A DNA stretch of 42,657 bases from Paracoccus sigandri (GCF_003709565.1 NZ_QNRC01000034.1:1-42657), one strand, 5' to 3'. Shown: positions 30,817-38,826, counted from the stretch's first letter. Numbers and translations are program-made. The notes: generated from the sequence alone by a model not told the origin.

Positions 30817-31782
30817 ATGGCCAGACAGGACCGCACCGCCCGCGCTGGCGGCAGCAAGCGCACGAATCTTTACGACGAAATCACCGGCAAGATCATCGCC
30901 GAGCTCAAAGCGGGCCGCTTTCCCTGGGTCCAACCCTGGGGCAAGGCCACGGCCAAGGCCCCGCTCGGCCTGCCGCAGAATGCCAGCAGCGGGCGGCGGT
31001 ATTCGGGCATCAATATCCTGATCCTCTGGGGCGCCGTGGTCCAGCATGGTTTCCCCGGACAGGGTTGGCTCACCTTCCGCCAGGCGCTGTCGCTCGGCGG
31101 CCATGTCCGCAAGGGCGAGCGCGGCACCACTGTCGTCTATGCCGACCGCTTCACGCCGGAGGACGAAAAGCGGCGGGCTCACGAGACCGGCGATGAACCG
31201 GGGAAGATCGCTTTCCTGAAGCGGTTCACCGTGTTCAACACCGCGCAATGCGAGGGGCTGCCCGAGGATATCGCCATGGCCGCGCCACCTCCGCCCCCCG
31301 GCCTGATCGAGCCGCGGGTCGAGGCGCTCATCAAGGCCACCGGCATCGACTTCCGCATCGGCGGGGATCGGGCCTATTATGTCCCGGCCCTCGACCATGT
31401 GGTCGTCCCGCCCCCGCAAGCCTATTTCGAGCCGATCAACTGGCACCGCACCGCCCTGCACGAGATTTCGCACGCGACAGGCCATGCCTCGCGGCTGAAC
31501 CGGGATTTCTCCGGCAGTTTCGGCACCAGGAAATACGCCTTCGAAGAGCTGATCGCCGAGATGAGCGCCGCCTTCTGCTGCGCCTCGCTCGGCATCGTGC
31601 CGACGGTGCGCCATGCCGATTACCTGGCCTCCTGGCTCGACGTGATGCGCGAGGATTCCCGCGCCATCGTCCGCGCCGCCTCGCAGGCCAGCAAGGCCGC
31701 CGACTGGATCCTGGCGCATCTGCCCGCCGAGCACGATAGCGAGACGAATGCGACCTCGACCGATGGGAGGGCGATGGCATGA
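30817..31782 (+). CDS. ardC: ArdC-like antirestriction protein with zincin domain
   Basis: Encodes 321 residues; ATG at 30817 follows GGAG. The N-terminal ssDNA-binding ArdC domain begins NLYDEITGKIIAELKAGRFPWVQPW and includes YSGINILILW and WLTFRQALSLGG. The C-terminal metallopeptidase-like domain carries HEISH (215-219) with TGHASRL, and the downstream Glu in YAFEELIAEMSAAF. ArdC proteins protect incoming single-stranded plasmid DNA and block host restriction. This gene is the first of the + strand backbone block; DUF2958 overlaps it by 4 bases. Confidence 0.92.
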   Translation: MARQDRTARAGGSKRTNLYDEITGKIIAELKAGRFPWVQPWGKATAKAPLGLPQNASSGRRYSGINILILWGAVVQHGFPGQGWLTFRQALSLGGHVRKGERGTTVVYADRFTPEDEKRRAHETGDEPGKIAFLKRFTVFNTAQCEGLPEDIAMAAPPPPPGLIEPRVEALIKATGIDFRIGGDRAYYVPALDHVVVPPPQAYFEPINWHRTALHEISHATGHASRLNRDFSGSFGTRKYAFEELIAEMSAAFCCASLGIVPTVRHADYLASWLDVMREDSRAIVRAASQASKAADWILAHLPAEHDSETNATSTDGRAMA

Positions 31783-32150
31783 TCCTCCTGACCGATGGAT
31801 TGCGTGACCGGCTTCTCGCCAACGGCCGCCGGCGCGATGTCGATCATGTGCCGGTGGTGAAGTTCTTCAACCCCTTCGGCGCCGGCGTCTGGCTGGCCAC
31901 CGCACTGGACGAGGACGGCGACCTCATGTCCGGCCTCGCCGATATCGAGCGTCCCGAACTCGGCTGTTGGTCCTTCACCGAGATGAAGGCGATCCGCCTG
32001 CCCTTCGGCATGGGGATAGAACGGGACATCCTGTTCACCGGCGATGCTCCGATCTCGGTCTGGGTCGAGGCGGCGCGGCGGACGGGCAGCATCCGGGAGG
32101 CCGAGAGAAACCTCTATCAGGCTGCCCGGGCCAGGACACCGAATATCTGA
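31779..32150 (+). CDS. DUF2958 protein
   Basis: Encodes 123 residues, starting in an ATGA overlap with ardC. DUF2958 features: VPVVKFFNPFGAGVWLATALDEDGDLMSGLADI, then PELGCWSFTEMKAIRLPFGMGIERDILF. The family commonly accompanies ArdC on plasmids and integrative elements; its function is unknown, and translational coupling suggests a shared role in establishment. Confidence 0.88.
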   Translation: MILLTDGLRDRLLANGRRRDVDHVPVVKFFNPFGAGVWLATALDEDGDLMSGLADIERPELGCWSFTEMKAIRLPFGMGIERDILFTGDAPISVWVEAARRTGSIREAERNLYQAARARTPNI

Positions 32151-32195
32151 TAGGCTTCGCCCAGTGATGATGTCGCGCGACAACCGGAGGCACGA

Positions 32196-32480
32196 ATGCG
32201 GTTCACCTTCACACATAGCCATGCCTTTCCGCATGGTCGCGTCACCGTCGAGAATGACGGCGCCGACCCGCCGGGTTGCCTCGTCGAGTTCGGCGACGGA
32301 ATGACGGTCGTGGGCGCATGGCAACAGGAGGGCGCGGATTATCTCCTCGACATCCCGGCTCGCAGGACGGCCAAGGGCACGGAAATCTCCGCGCAGCGCT
32401 GGCGGCTCTCGCGGAACGGCAAGGGGGTCTGGCGATCCGTCCGGGCGGGCTCGATCGCTTCGCCTTCGGCCCCGGCCTGA
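32196..32480 (+). CDS. small conserved hypothetical protein
   Basis: Encodes 94 residues; the ATG at 32196 follows CCGGAGG. The sequence is beta-rich and tryptophan-containing (RVTVENDG, GMTVVGAWQQEGADYLLDIPARR, SAQRWRLSRNGKGVWRSV). No family recognised. It lies 45 bases after DUF2958 and just ahead of the parB leader. Confidence 0.6.
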   Translation: MRFTFTHSHAFPHGRVTVENDGADPPGCLVEFGDGMTVVGAWQQEGADYLLDIPARRTAKGTEISAQRWRLSRNGKGVWRSVRAGSIASPSAPA

Positions 32481-32513
32481 GGGCGGGAGAGTCAGAGGAG
32501 TGACGGAAGGTCT

Positions 32514-32561
32514 GCGACGGGTTGGGGTTCGGGAGAGAGGCTCCCGGCGCCCGTCGCGGAG
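32514..32561 (+). promoter_or_regulatory. hairpin leader B, upstream of the parB-like gene (shared leader family)
   Basis: Perfect outer stem GCGACGGG (32514-32521) / CCCGTCGC (32550-32557) and perfect inner stem GGGAG (32531-32535) / CTCCC (32541-32545) with loop AGAGG. The GGAG ribosome binding site (32558-32561) starts at the base after the stem, 8 bases before the ATG. Confidence 0.8.
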
Positions 32562-32569
32562 CAAGACTT

Positions 32570-34705
32570 ATGGCCAATGCCGTTCAGAAGATCACCCTGT
32601 CGTCCTCGCGCGACATCCCCTTCAACAAGCTCGCCCTCTCGCAGTCCAACGTCCGCCGCGTGAAGGCGGGCGTTTCGGTCGAGGAATTGGCCGAGTCCAT
32701 CGCCCGCCGCGGGCTGATCCAGTCCCTGCATGTCCGCCCCGTCGTCGATGACGGCGGCAAGGAGACCGGCATGTTCGAGGTGCCTGCCGGCGGCCGCCGC
32801 TTCCGGGCGCTGGAACTGCTGGTCAAGCAGAAGCGTCTGGCGAAGACCGCGCCGGTGCCTTGCGTCGTCTCGGAGGCCGGCGCCGATATCCTGATCGACG
32901 AGGTGTCGCTCGCCGAGAACATCGAACGTGCACCGCTGCATCCGCTCGACCAGTTCCGCGCCTTCCTCGCCCTGCGCGAGAAGGGCATGACCGAGGAGGC
33001 CATCGCCGCCGCCTTCTTCGTTGACGTGAAGGTGGTCAAGCAGCGCCTGCGCCTGGCCTCGGTCTCGCCCGCACTGCTCGAGACCTATGCCGGGGACGGC
33101 ATGACGCTGGAACAGCTCATGGCCTTCACCGTGGTCGAGGATCATGCCCGACAGGAACAGGTCTGGGACGCGATCAAGGACAACTGGGCCAAGGAGCCCT
33201 GGCAGATTCGCCGCATGCTGACCGAGACCACCGTGCCCGCCTCGGACAAGCGCGCGGGTTTCGTGGGCATCGAGGCCTATGAGGCGGCCGGCGGCTATGT
33301 CCTGCGCGATCTCTTCCAGCAGGACGAGGGCGGCTGGCTGCAGGATCCGATCCTGCTCGACCGGCTGGTCGGCGAAAAGCTGAAAGCCGAGGCCGAGGCC
33401 ATCGCCGCCGAGGGCTGGAAATGGATCGAGGTCGCGGTCAGCTTCCCCTACGGCCATGACCATGGGCTAAGCGAACTGACCGGCACCCCGGTCGCCCTGA
33501 CCGAGGAGGAACGCGCCACCCGCGAGGCACTGCGCGACGAGTACGACCGGCTGGAAGCCGAATATGCCGAGGCCGGCGACCTGCCGGACGAGGTTTATCA
33601 ACGGTTCGACGAGATCGAGCAGGCGCTGCGGGCCTTCGAATTCCGTCCGGTGGTCTACGACCCGGCCGAGATCGCCCGCGCCGGGGTCTTCATCTGTATC
33701 GACGGCGACGGCTCGCCGCTGGTCGAGCGCGGTTTCGTCCGGCCCGAGGACGAAGCATCCACCGATCCCGACGGCGAAGGTGGTGACGGCACCGATGTCG
33801 CCACGCCCGATGGCGCGGAACCCGGCAGCCACCAGCGGGCGATCATCACCATCGGCGGCGAGCCGTCCGAATCCGAGGAGGAAGACGACGAGGGCGATGC
33901 CATCAAGCCGCTGCCCGAGCGGCTGGTCATCGAACTGACCGCGCATCGGACCCTGGCCCTGCGCGATGCCGTCGCCTCCAATCCCCGCATCGCCATGACC
34001 GCGCTGCTGCACAAGCTGGTGCTCGACTGCTTCGGCGCGCATGTCTCCGGTTGCGCACTCCAGGCCCAGGTGCGCGACGTGCATCTGCCGGTGCAATCGC
34101 CGGAACTGGGCGAGAGCGACTCGGCGAAACGGATCGACGAGCGCCACGAGGCCTGGAAGCGCGACATTCCGCTCGGGCAGGACGACGACCGGCTCTGGGA
34201 CTGGCTGGACCAGCTCGACCAGGCCAGCCGCCATGCCCTGCTCGCCCATTGCGTCAGCTTCGGGGTCAATGCACTCTACGAACGCCCCAATCCCTACAGC
34301 GGCACGGGTATCAGCCAGCAGGGTCTGGAGCGCCGCCTGCGCGAAGCCGACCGGCTGGCCCAGGCCACCGGCCTGGATCTGGTCGAGGCGGGATGGAAGC
34401 CGACCGTCGGCAACTATATCGGCCGCGTCACCAAGGCGCGGATCATCGAGGCGGTACGCGAGGGTGCCGGCGATCATGCCGCCGAACTGATCGGGCATCT
34501 GAAGAAGGGCGACATGGCCAAGGAGGCCGAGCGCCTGCTGGCCGATACCGGCTGGTTGCCGGAGCCGCTGCGCAGGCCCGAGCCGGAAGTGGAGGCCGAA
34601 ATCACCGATGACGAGGGCTTCGACCTGCCGGCCTTCCTCGCCGGTGACGAGGACGCAGTTCCCTCGGACGAAGAAGATGCCGCGGAGTCGGTCGCGGCAG
34701 AATGA
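32570..34705 (+). CDS. large ParB/Spo0J-like nuclease-domain protein
   Basis: Encodes 711 residues from the ATG at 32570. The N-terminal ParB/sulfiredoxin domain (about residues 15-130) has SNVRRVKAGVSVEELAESIARRGLIQSLHVRP, then PAGGRRFRALELL and the box II-like SLAENIERAPLHPLDQFRAF. A KorB/HTH region follows. The remaining 450 residues are acidic with a low-complexity linker (about 420-460) and a conserved C-terminal part (PNPYSGTGISQQGLERRLREADRLAQATGLDLVEAGW). No ParA is encoded nearby, so it is not a standard partition pair; related proteins are common on alphaproteobacterial elements and may act as a nuclease or DNA-binding regulator. Confidence 0.88.
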   Translation: MANAVQKITLSSSRDIPFNKLALSQSNVRRVKAGVSVEELAESIARRGLIQSLHVRPVVDDGGKETGMFEVPAGGRRFRALELLVKQKRLAKTAPVPCVVSEAGADILIDEVSLAENIERAPLHPLDQFRAFLALREKGMTEEAIAAAFFVDVKVVKQRLRLASVSPALLETYAGDGMTLEQLMAFTVVEDHARQEQVWDAIKDNWAKEPWQIRRMLTETTVPASDKRAGFVGIEAYEAAGGYVLRDLFQQDEGGWLQDPILLDRLVGEKLKAEAEAIAAEGWKWIEVAVSFPYGHDHGLSELTGTPVALTEEERATREALRDEYDRLEAEYAEAGDLPDEVYQRFDEIEQALRAFEFRPVVYDPAEIARAGVFICIDGDGSPLVERGFVRPEDEASTDPDGEGGDGTDVATPDGAEPGSHQRAIITIGGEPSESEEEDDEGDAIKPLPERLVIELTAHRTLALRDAVASNPRIAMTALLHKLVLDCFGAHVSGCALQAQVRDVHLPVQSPELGESDSAKRIDERHEAWKRDIPLGQDDDRLWDWLDQLDQASRHALLAHCVSFGVNALYERPNPYSGTGISQQGLERRLREADRLAQATGLDLVEAGWKPTVGNYIGRVTKARIIEAVREGAGDHAAELIGHLKKGDMAKEAERLLADTGWLPEPLRRPEPEVEAEITDDEGFDLPAFLAGDEDAVPSDEEDAAESVAAE

Positions 34706-34711
34706 CCTCGC

Positions 34712-34735
34712 GCGGGGCGGCTTCGGGCGCCCCGC
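34712..34735 (+). terminator. hairpin after the parB-like gene
   Basis: GCGGGGC (34712-34718) / GCCCCGC (34729-34735) followed by TTTG. The T-run is weak, so it may attenuate rather than end transcription. Confidence 0.5.
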
Positions 34736-34755
34736 TTTGCCTCATTTCAACCCAA

Positions 34756-34776
34756 GGCCCGGCATCGCGCCGGGCC
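34756..34776 (+). promoter_or_regulatory. hairpin of the second leader type, before the 34804 gene
   Basis: GGCCCGGC (34756-34763), loop ATCGC, GCCGGGCC (34769-34776), then a CTTTCGTTTCAGGAGG segment with the ribosome binding site. A near-copy precedes the gene at 37382. Confidence 0.65.
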
Positions 34777-34803
34777 GCTTTCGTTTCAGGAGGAAAGGTG
34801 ACC

Positions 34804-35136
34804 ATGCCAACCTCTACCAACCAGCCCTCGGGCTACATCGCCCGGCAACCCGTTCATGTCGCCATATACGAGCACCCGCATGGCACGGATGTTCGTGTCT
34901 TTACTGATCCGGAACACGCCGCCAGTTGGCGCACCCGAATTGCCCGCGAGTGGTGGAACGATGCTTTCGACGACGCCCCGCCACCACCCGACGAGATCGG
35001 CAGCGAGTATTTCGAACGAATGGCCGATCACGGCGAGTATTTCTCGACGATGACCTGCCGCATCGAATGCGGCGATCCCGATCCCGCCGATCCCGCAAAC
35101 CCCGCTCCAGAGACCGAAGATGGAGGCGCATCATGA
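34804..35136 (+). CDS. conserved hypothetical protein
   Basis: Encodes 110 residues; the ATG at 34804 follows CAGGAGGAAAGG. Visible: YIARQPVHVAIYEHPHGTDVRVFTDPEHAASWRTRIAREWW, an acidic middle, and a Pro/Asp-rich tail. No family recognised. The stop overlaps the next start by 4 bases, so the two are translationally coupled. Confidence 0.65.
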   Translation: MPTSTNQPSGYIARQPVHVAIYEHPHGTDVRVFTDPEHAASWRTRIAREWWNDAFDDAPPPPDEIGSEYFERMADHGEYFSTMTCRIECGDPDPADPANPAPETEDGGAS

Positions 35137-35429
35137 TGACGGTCGACGAGATCTTCGCCGACGACCGCCGCAATCCGCCCTCGGAACGCTCGCTTCCCTG
35201 GGAGGAAACGCGGGGCGGCGTCACCGTGGTCGTCGAGCCGAAACCGCATTGGGCCGAGGACATGCGCGCCTTCCGGCTCGACGCCCGCGAATATTGCCGC
35301 TATGCCGACTGGACCGCATATGGCGCCCGGACGCGGTTCTACGGGCATATCGACACTTCCGGCGACGATGTGATGATGAAGGCCCGCGCGATGATCGCCC
35401 GTGAAATCGCCGACGGCTATTGGGACTGA
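35133..35429 (+). CDS. conserved hypothetical protein, coupled to the previous gene
   Basis: Encodes 98 residues, starting in an ATGA overlap, with GATGGAGG upstream. Blocks: MTVDEIFADDRRNPPSERSLPWEETRGGVTVVVEPKPHWAEDMRAFRLDAREYCRYADW and TRFYGHIDTSGDDVMMKARAMI. No family recognised. It probably works with the 34804 product. Confidence 0.65.
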   Translation: MMTVDEIFADDRRNPPSERSLPWEETRGGVTVVVEPKPHWAEDMRAFRLDAREYCRYADWTAYGARTRFYGHIDTSGDDVMMKARAMIAREIADGYWD

Positions 35430-35611
35430 ACGGCCATGAAAGCTGCACCTGGGCACGGGGACCGCATCCCCCGCCGTCCTACCCGGCAATGGCCGCCCTG
35501 CCGCTGACCGTGGCCCGAACCTGCGGCCGATCCGCATTGCGATCTCGTCCCGCTTCGGGAAAAACCGTCGGCGGATACCCGCTTCGCCCGTCCAGATGAA
35601 AGCCCTCCGCC

Positions 35612-35980
35612 ATGCTCAGCCATATCGTCGTTTCCGTCCTGCTCTGCACGGCGTCCTGCGAACCGGCGGAAATCCGGGTCTGGGACGGGGATTCCGTCCG
35701 GCTTGGTCCGGGACGGCAAGGAGAGGCCGTCCGGATCTTCAATATCGACGCCCCGGAGATCGAGGGCCGCTGCGCTTCCGAATCCGACCTCGCGCTGCGA
35801 TCGAAGATGCGGCTTGCCGAACTCCTGCGAGGCCGGCGGATCGAGATCCTGCGCCAGGGCACCGACCGCTATGGCCGGACCCTGGCGGCGATCCGCGTCG
35901 ACGGCCGCGATGTCGGCGACATCCTTGTCAGCGAAGGGCTGGCCAGAACCTGGGCCGGGCGGCGGGAGCCCTGGTGCTGA
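35612..35980 (+). CDS. secreted staphylococcal-nuclease-like (SNase) protein
   Basis: Encodes 122 residues. A short hydrophobic N-terminus (MLSHIVVSVLLCTAS) looks like a signal peptide, so the nuclease should be exported. The SNase core has VWDGDSVRLG (calcium-binding Asp pair), VRIFNIDAPEIEG with the catalytic Arg and Glu region, and DRYGRTLAAIRVDGRDVGDILVSEGLA with the second Arg. All key residues appear present. Such small SNases are common on alphaproteobacterial plasmids. A 180-base gap before it holds no clear feature. Confidence 0.88.
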   Translation: MLSHIVVSVLLCTASCEPAEIRVWDGDSVRLGPGRQGEAVRIFNIDAPEIEGRCASESDLALRSKMRLAELLRGRRIEILRQGTDRYGRTLAAIRVDGRDVGDILVSEGLARTWAGRREPWC

Positions 35981-36024
35981 TCCAAACCCGGGAACGAGAG
36001 TGAGAGGGCGGGCCGGTTGGCCGT

Positions 36025-36070
36025 GACGGGTTGCAGGCGGGAGAGAGGCTTCCGCCGCCCGTCGCGGAGG
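36025..36070 (+). promoter_or_regulatory. hairpin leader C, upstream of the 36078 gene (shared leader family)
   Basis: GACGGG (36025-36030) / CCCGTC (36058-36063) outer stem; GGGAG (36039-36043) / CTTCC (36049-36053) inner stem with one G-U pair; GGAGG ribosome binding site (36066-36070) just beyond it. It shares GCCGTGACGGGTT and GAGAGAGGCTTCCG-type blocks with leader A. Confidence 0.75.
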
Positions 36071-36077
36071 ATATCCC

Positions 36078-36635
36078 ATGACCCTGTCCCGCCAGGCCGG
36101 ACTCATTCCCATCGGCGAAATCGTCGCGCGCGAGGTGCTGCCGCGGCTGCGCCACGCCCAGAAGCTGCCGCTGCGCATCTCCTGCTGTGGTGCTGTCGGC
36201 TACCATGGCCTCGATGATGCCGACGGTTTCGACCGCATGGCCGTCATCGGCGAATGCCCGTCGCCTAAAGACGCCATGATGATCGCCAACCGGCGCGTCG
36301 CACACGGCGACATCCGGATCGACACGGACGATACGCTGCGCTTTCGCCCGCGCATCGTGATCATTCAGGATCGCGATCTCGGCCTGGTCCTCGCCGGGGA
36401 AATCCGGGCAGGCATCGTCATCTGGCAGCAACCCGTCGCTTCCGACACCGAGGCCCGCCGCGTCGTCACCGAGGCCAGCCGTCTGCGCAGCATAGCCTTC
36501 TCGGCATCCGGACGCGGCGATGCGGCCTCCACCCGTGATCACCGCGCTCGCGCCAGCCTGCTCGAAGCGCGACTGGTCGATCCCTATTGGCGCGAGACGG
36601 CTGCTGACCTGCTGCGGCTGCCGCGGGCCGCCTGA
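36078..36635 (+). CDS. conserved plasmid protein of unknown function
   Basis: Encodes 185 residues. Blocks: IPIGEIVAREVLPRLRH, ISCCGAVGYHGLDDADGFDRMAVIGECPSPKDAMMIANRRVAHGDIRID and a C-terminal DPYWRETAADLLRLPRA. The early Cys-Cys pair is notable. No family recognised. It has the same leader type as ardC and the parB-like gene, which suggests shared regulation. Confidence 0.65.
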   Translation: MTLSRQAGLIPIGEIVAREVLPRLRHAQKLPLRISCCGAVGYHGLDDADGFDRMAVIGECPSPKDAMMIANRRVAHGDIRIDTDDTLRFRPRIVIIQDRDLGLVLAGEIRAGIVIWQQPVASDTEARRVVTEASRLRSIAFSASGRGDAASTRDHRARASLLEARLVDPYWRETAADLLRLPRAA

Positions 36636-36662
36636 CCTCGTTCTCGATTTTCGCCCATTCGA

Positions 36663-36679
36663 CCCGGCGGCTCGCCGGG
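36663..36679 (+). promoter_or_regulatory. hairpin before the 36702 gene
   Basis: CCCGGCG (36663-36669), loop GCT, CGCCGGG (36673-36679). It lies 12 bases before the GGAG ribosome binding site of the next gene. Confidence 0.55.
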
Positions 36680-36701
36680 CCCAATCCGTATGGAGTTCCC
36701 C

Positions 36702-37103
36702 ATGCCGAAATATGTCGTCCGCAAAGGTCGCGACGCCTTCGTCTACTACGAAACCGTGGTCGAGGCCGCCACGCCGGAAGAGGCTCAAGCGCTTGCCGAA
36801 AGCACCAACTACGATGGCGAGTGGGTCGCCACCGGCGAGATATCGGAGTTCGACGATTACGACATCGACGAATATGACGGTGTCCGTCGGCTCGAAGACG
36901 GCGAGATCATCGAGGGGTTCGTGAACATCAGCGTTACTGGCAAGGAGCGCGACGCCATGCTCGCGGGCCTGCGACTCCTGCAAGTCGCCCTTGCACGCCG
37001 CGACGGCGACCCGCCGCTCAGGAGCATCCTCACCAGGGTCGGTGCGCATGCCGGTGCTGATCTGACCCGGATCGACGCCCTGTGCGAACGCATCAACATT
37101 TAG
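36702..37103 (+). CDS. conserved hypothetical acidic protein
   Basis: Encodes 133 residues from the ATG at 36702 after TGGAG; a start 12 bases upstream overlaps that site and is less likely. The N-terminal half has the pattern YVVRKGRDAFVYYETVVEAATPEEAQALAE...GEISEFDDYDIDEY, loosely like DpnD/PcfM-type small domains. The C-terminal half (NISVTGKERDAMLAGLRLLQVAL) is helical and may be a separate small domain. Function unknown. Confidence 0.65.
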   Translation: MPKYVVRKGRDAFVYYETVVEAATPEEAQALAESTNYDGEWVATGEISEFDDYDIDEYDGVRRLEDGEIIEGFVNISVTGKERDAMLAGLRLLQVALARRDGDPPLRSILTRVGAHAGADLTRIDALCERINI

Positions 37104-37112
37104 GAGGCCACG

Positions 37113-37307
37113 ATGCATGCGACCTATCTGCGCCTCGACATCCTGGTCTGGGACAGCAACCGCACCGTCATCCGCGCCGCGCGCCGGAAGCTGGCTCGAT
37201 CCGCCCTCCGCGATCCGGCGAAGCGGGATGCGCGCAAGCGCTTCTATCGCGAGATGCTGCGCCACCACGCCGATGCCCAACGGCTCATGGCGCAGTTTCG
37301 CCTCTGA
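37113..37307 (+). CDS. small basic protein
   Basis: Encodes 64 residues; the ATG at 37113 follows TAGGAGG, which overlaps the stop of the preceding gene. It is strongly basic and helical (RAARRKLARSALRDPAKRDARKRFYREMLRHH), so it may bind nucleic acid. No family recognised. Confidence 0.6.
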   Translation: MHATYLRLDILVWDSNRTVIRAARRKLARSALRDPAKRDARKRFYREMLRHHADAQRLMAQFRL

Positions 37308-37336
37308 CGCCTTCCGCGTCATCACCCTTCATCCTC

Positions 37337-37355
37337 GCCCGGCCTCGCGCCGGGC
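37337..37355 (+). promoter_or_regulatory. hairpin of the second leader type, before the 37382 gene
   Basis: GCCCGGC (37337-37343), loop CTCGC, GCCGGGC (37349-37355), then TTTCCCGTTTCAGGAAGGAG. Compare the hairpin at 34756: same stem, loop and GTTTCAGGA context. Confidence 0.65.
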
Positions 37356-37381
37356 TTTCCCGTTTCAGGAAGGAGCCTGAC

Positions 37382-37795
37382 ATGGCCGACTATTTCACCC
37401 ATTTCTCCTGCATCCTCGATGTAGGCAGCCCGGAAAATGCCGCCCGCGCGCTGGAGCTCCATGACGCCCTCGCGAATGAGGACGGTATGGAAGACCTGCC
37501 CTCCGATGGTTTCCTGCTCTCGATTCAGCCCGAGAACAGCGGCCAACTCTGGATTCGCGACGACGTCAGCGGCGATCCCGAACAGCTGATCCGGTTCGTC
37601 AAGCGCTGCGCCGCCGAATTCGGCCTGACCGGATTATGGGGGTTTCAATTCGCCACGACCTGTTCCCAGGCCAGGGTGAACGCCTTCGGCGGCGGCGCGC
37701 ACGCCCTCGATCTCGCCACCGGCGAGACGGTGGACCGGATCGACAGCGGCAACTGGCTGGAAATCGTTCTGGACGGAGGCGATCCCTATGCCTGA
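37382..37795 (+). CDS. conserved hypothetical protein
   Basis: Encodes 137 residues; the ATG at 37382 follows CAGGAAGGAG. Blocks: FTHFSCILDVGSPENAARALELHDAL, DGFLLSIQPENSGQLWIRDDVSGDPEQLIRFVKRCAAEFGLTGLWGFQFATTCS. Domain unknown. It overlaps the next gene by 8 bases, so the two are coupled. Confidence 0.7.
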   Translation: MADYFTHFSCILDVGSPENAARALELHDALANEDGMEDLPSDGFLLSIQPENSGQLWIRDDVSGDPEQLIRFVKRCAAEFGLTGLWGFQFATTCSQARVNAFGGGAHALDLATGETVDRIDSGNWLEIVLDGGDPYA

Positions 37796-38432
37796 GGTCA
37801 TCGAAACCACGGTCTATCGCCTCGACGAGCTTTCAGACACGGCGAAGGACAAGGCCCGCGCCTGGTATCGCGACGGCGGCTTCGACTACGACTGGTATGA
37901 TGCGGTCTATGAGGATTTCCAGCGGATCGCGGAAATCCTCGGCATCCGCTTCAAGACCCGCACCGTCCGACTCATGGGCGGCGGCTCGCGGCAGGAGCCG
38001 CGCATCTTCTTCACGGGCTTCTGGTCGCAAGGCGATGGTGCCTGCTTCGAATGCCACTATTCCTACCGGAAGAACGCTCCGGCCGAGATCCGGTCCCATG
38101 CGCCGCTGGACACGATCCTGCACGGCATCGCCGATGCCCTTCAGGCTGTCCAGCGGCGCAACTTCTACCAGCTTCGCGCCGAAGCCAGCCATTGCGGGCA
38201 TTACTGCCACGAATACTGCATGGCGATTTCCGTCACCCGCGACAGTCCTACCTGGCAGAACATGACCGCCGATGCCGAGGACGTCGTCACCGAAGCGCTG
38301 CGCGATCTCTCTCGCTGGCTCTACCGCCAGCTCGAGCGCGAATACGAATACCTGACCTCGGACGAGGCGGTCGACGAGGCCATCACCACCAACGGTTACA
38401 CCTTCACCGCCGATGGCAAGCGGTTCGGCTGA
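37788..38432 (+). CDS. protein often annotated as antitoxin of a toxin-antitoxin stability system
   Basis: Encodes 214 residues. Blocks: TVYRLDELSDTAKDKARAWYRDGGFDYDWYDAVYEDFQRIAEILGI, MGGGSRQEPRIFFTGFWSQGDGACFE, LQAVQRRNFYQLRAEASHCGHYCHEYC and LYRQLEREYEYLTSDEAVDEAI. Homologues on rhodobacterial plasmids carry the antitoxin label, but I see no toxin partner here and no antitoxin fold, so I treat that name as unproven. It starts within the 8-base overlap with the previous gene. Confidence 0.7.
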   Translation: MPEVIETTVYRLDELSDTAKDKARAWYRDGGFDYDWYDAVYEDFQRIAEILGIRFKTRTVRLMGGGSRQEPRIFFTGFWSQGDGACFECHYSYRKNAPAEIRSHAPLDTILHGIADALQAVQRRNFYQLRAEASHCGHYCHEYCMAISVTRDSPTWQNMTADAEDVVTEALRDLSRWLYRQLEREYEYLTSDEAVDEAITTNGYTFTADGKRFG

Positions 38433-38436
38433 CCCG

Positions 38437-38826
38437 TCAGACTTCTTGGACGAGGTTGATCCCGGCGGCTTGCGCCGCCTTCACGAACCTGCGGTCGAAG
38501 GTCAGGAAAGTCTCCTGCCCCGCCGAGCGGCCCAGATGCAGCGCATCGGCGAAATCCATGCCTCGCTCGGCGAGTTCGAAGGCCGTGGCGACGGTTGCCG
38601 CATCCTCGATGGTCACCTGCGGCAGGCCGCCGAAGGCCCGCAGAGCACGCGCGACATCACCCGGCTTGTAGCCATAGGCGCTGCGCAGCACCCATTCCGT
38701 CTCCAGCACCACCGTCACCGGCACGAAGACCGGCTGCCCGTCGACGATCTCGCGCGCCCGCCCCGATTGCTCGGGGTGATCGCCGGTCAGGTAGCGGACG
38801 ACGATATTGGTATCAATCGCGATCAT
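38437..38826 (-). CDS. vapC: VapC-like PIN-domain toxin
   Basis: Encodes 129 residues. PIN acidic residues are present: IDTNIVVRYL at the start, the conserved Glu in VVLETEWVL, DFADALHLG, and TFDRRF near the end. VapC toxins are Mg-dependent RNases, often cutting tRNA or rRNA. It overlaps the AbrB-type antitoxin by 14 bases and ends 5 bases from the convergent gene stop. Confidence 0.9.
   Translation of the reverse strand: MIAIDTNIVVRYLTGDHPEQSGRAREIVDGQPVFVPVTVVLETEWVLRSAYGYKPGDVARALRAFGGLPQVTIEDAATVATAFELAERGMDFADALHLGRSAGQETFLTFDRRFVKAAQAAGINLVQEV

Noticed and set aside
30547..31734. Long upstream extension of the GFA frame
   Set aside because: The extension is antisense to ardC and its leader; the GFA domain starts at the ATG at 30546 with a good ribosome binding site.
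32570..34705. Standard ParA/ParB partition system
   Set aside because: No ParA gene is adjacent and the protein is over twice the usual ParB length.
37788..38826. Pairing of the 37788 gene product with VapC as a toxin-antitoxin system
   Set aside because: The genes converge and VapC already has an overlapping AbrB-type antitoxin.
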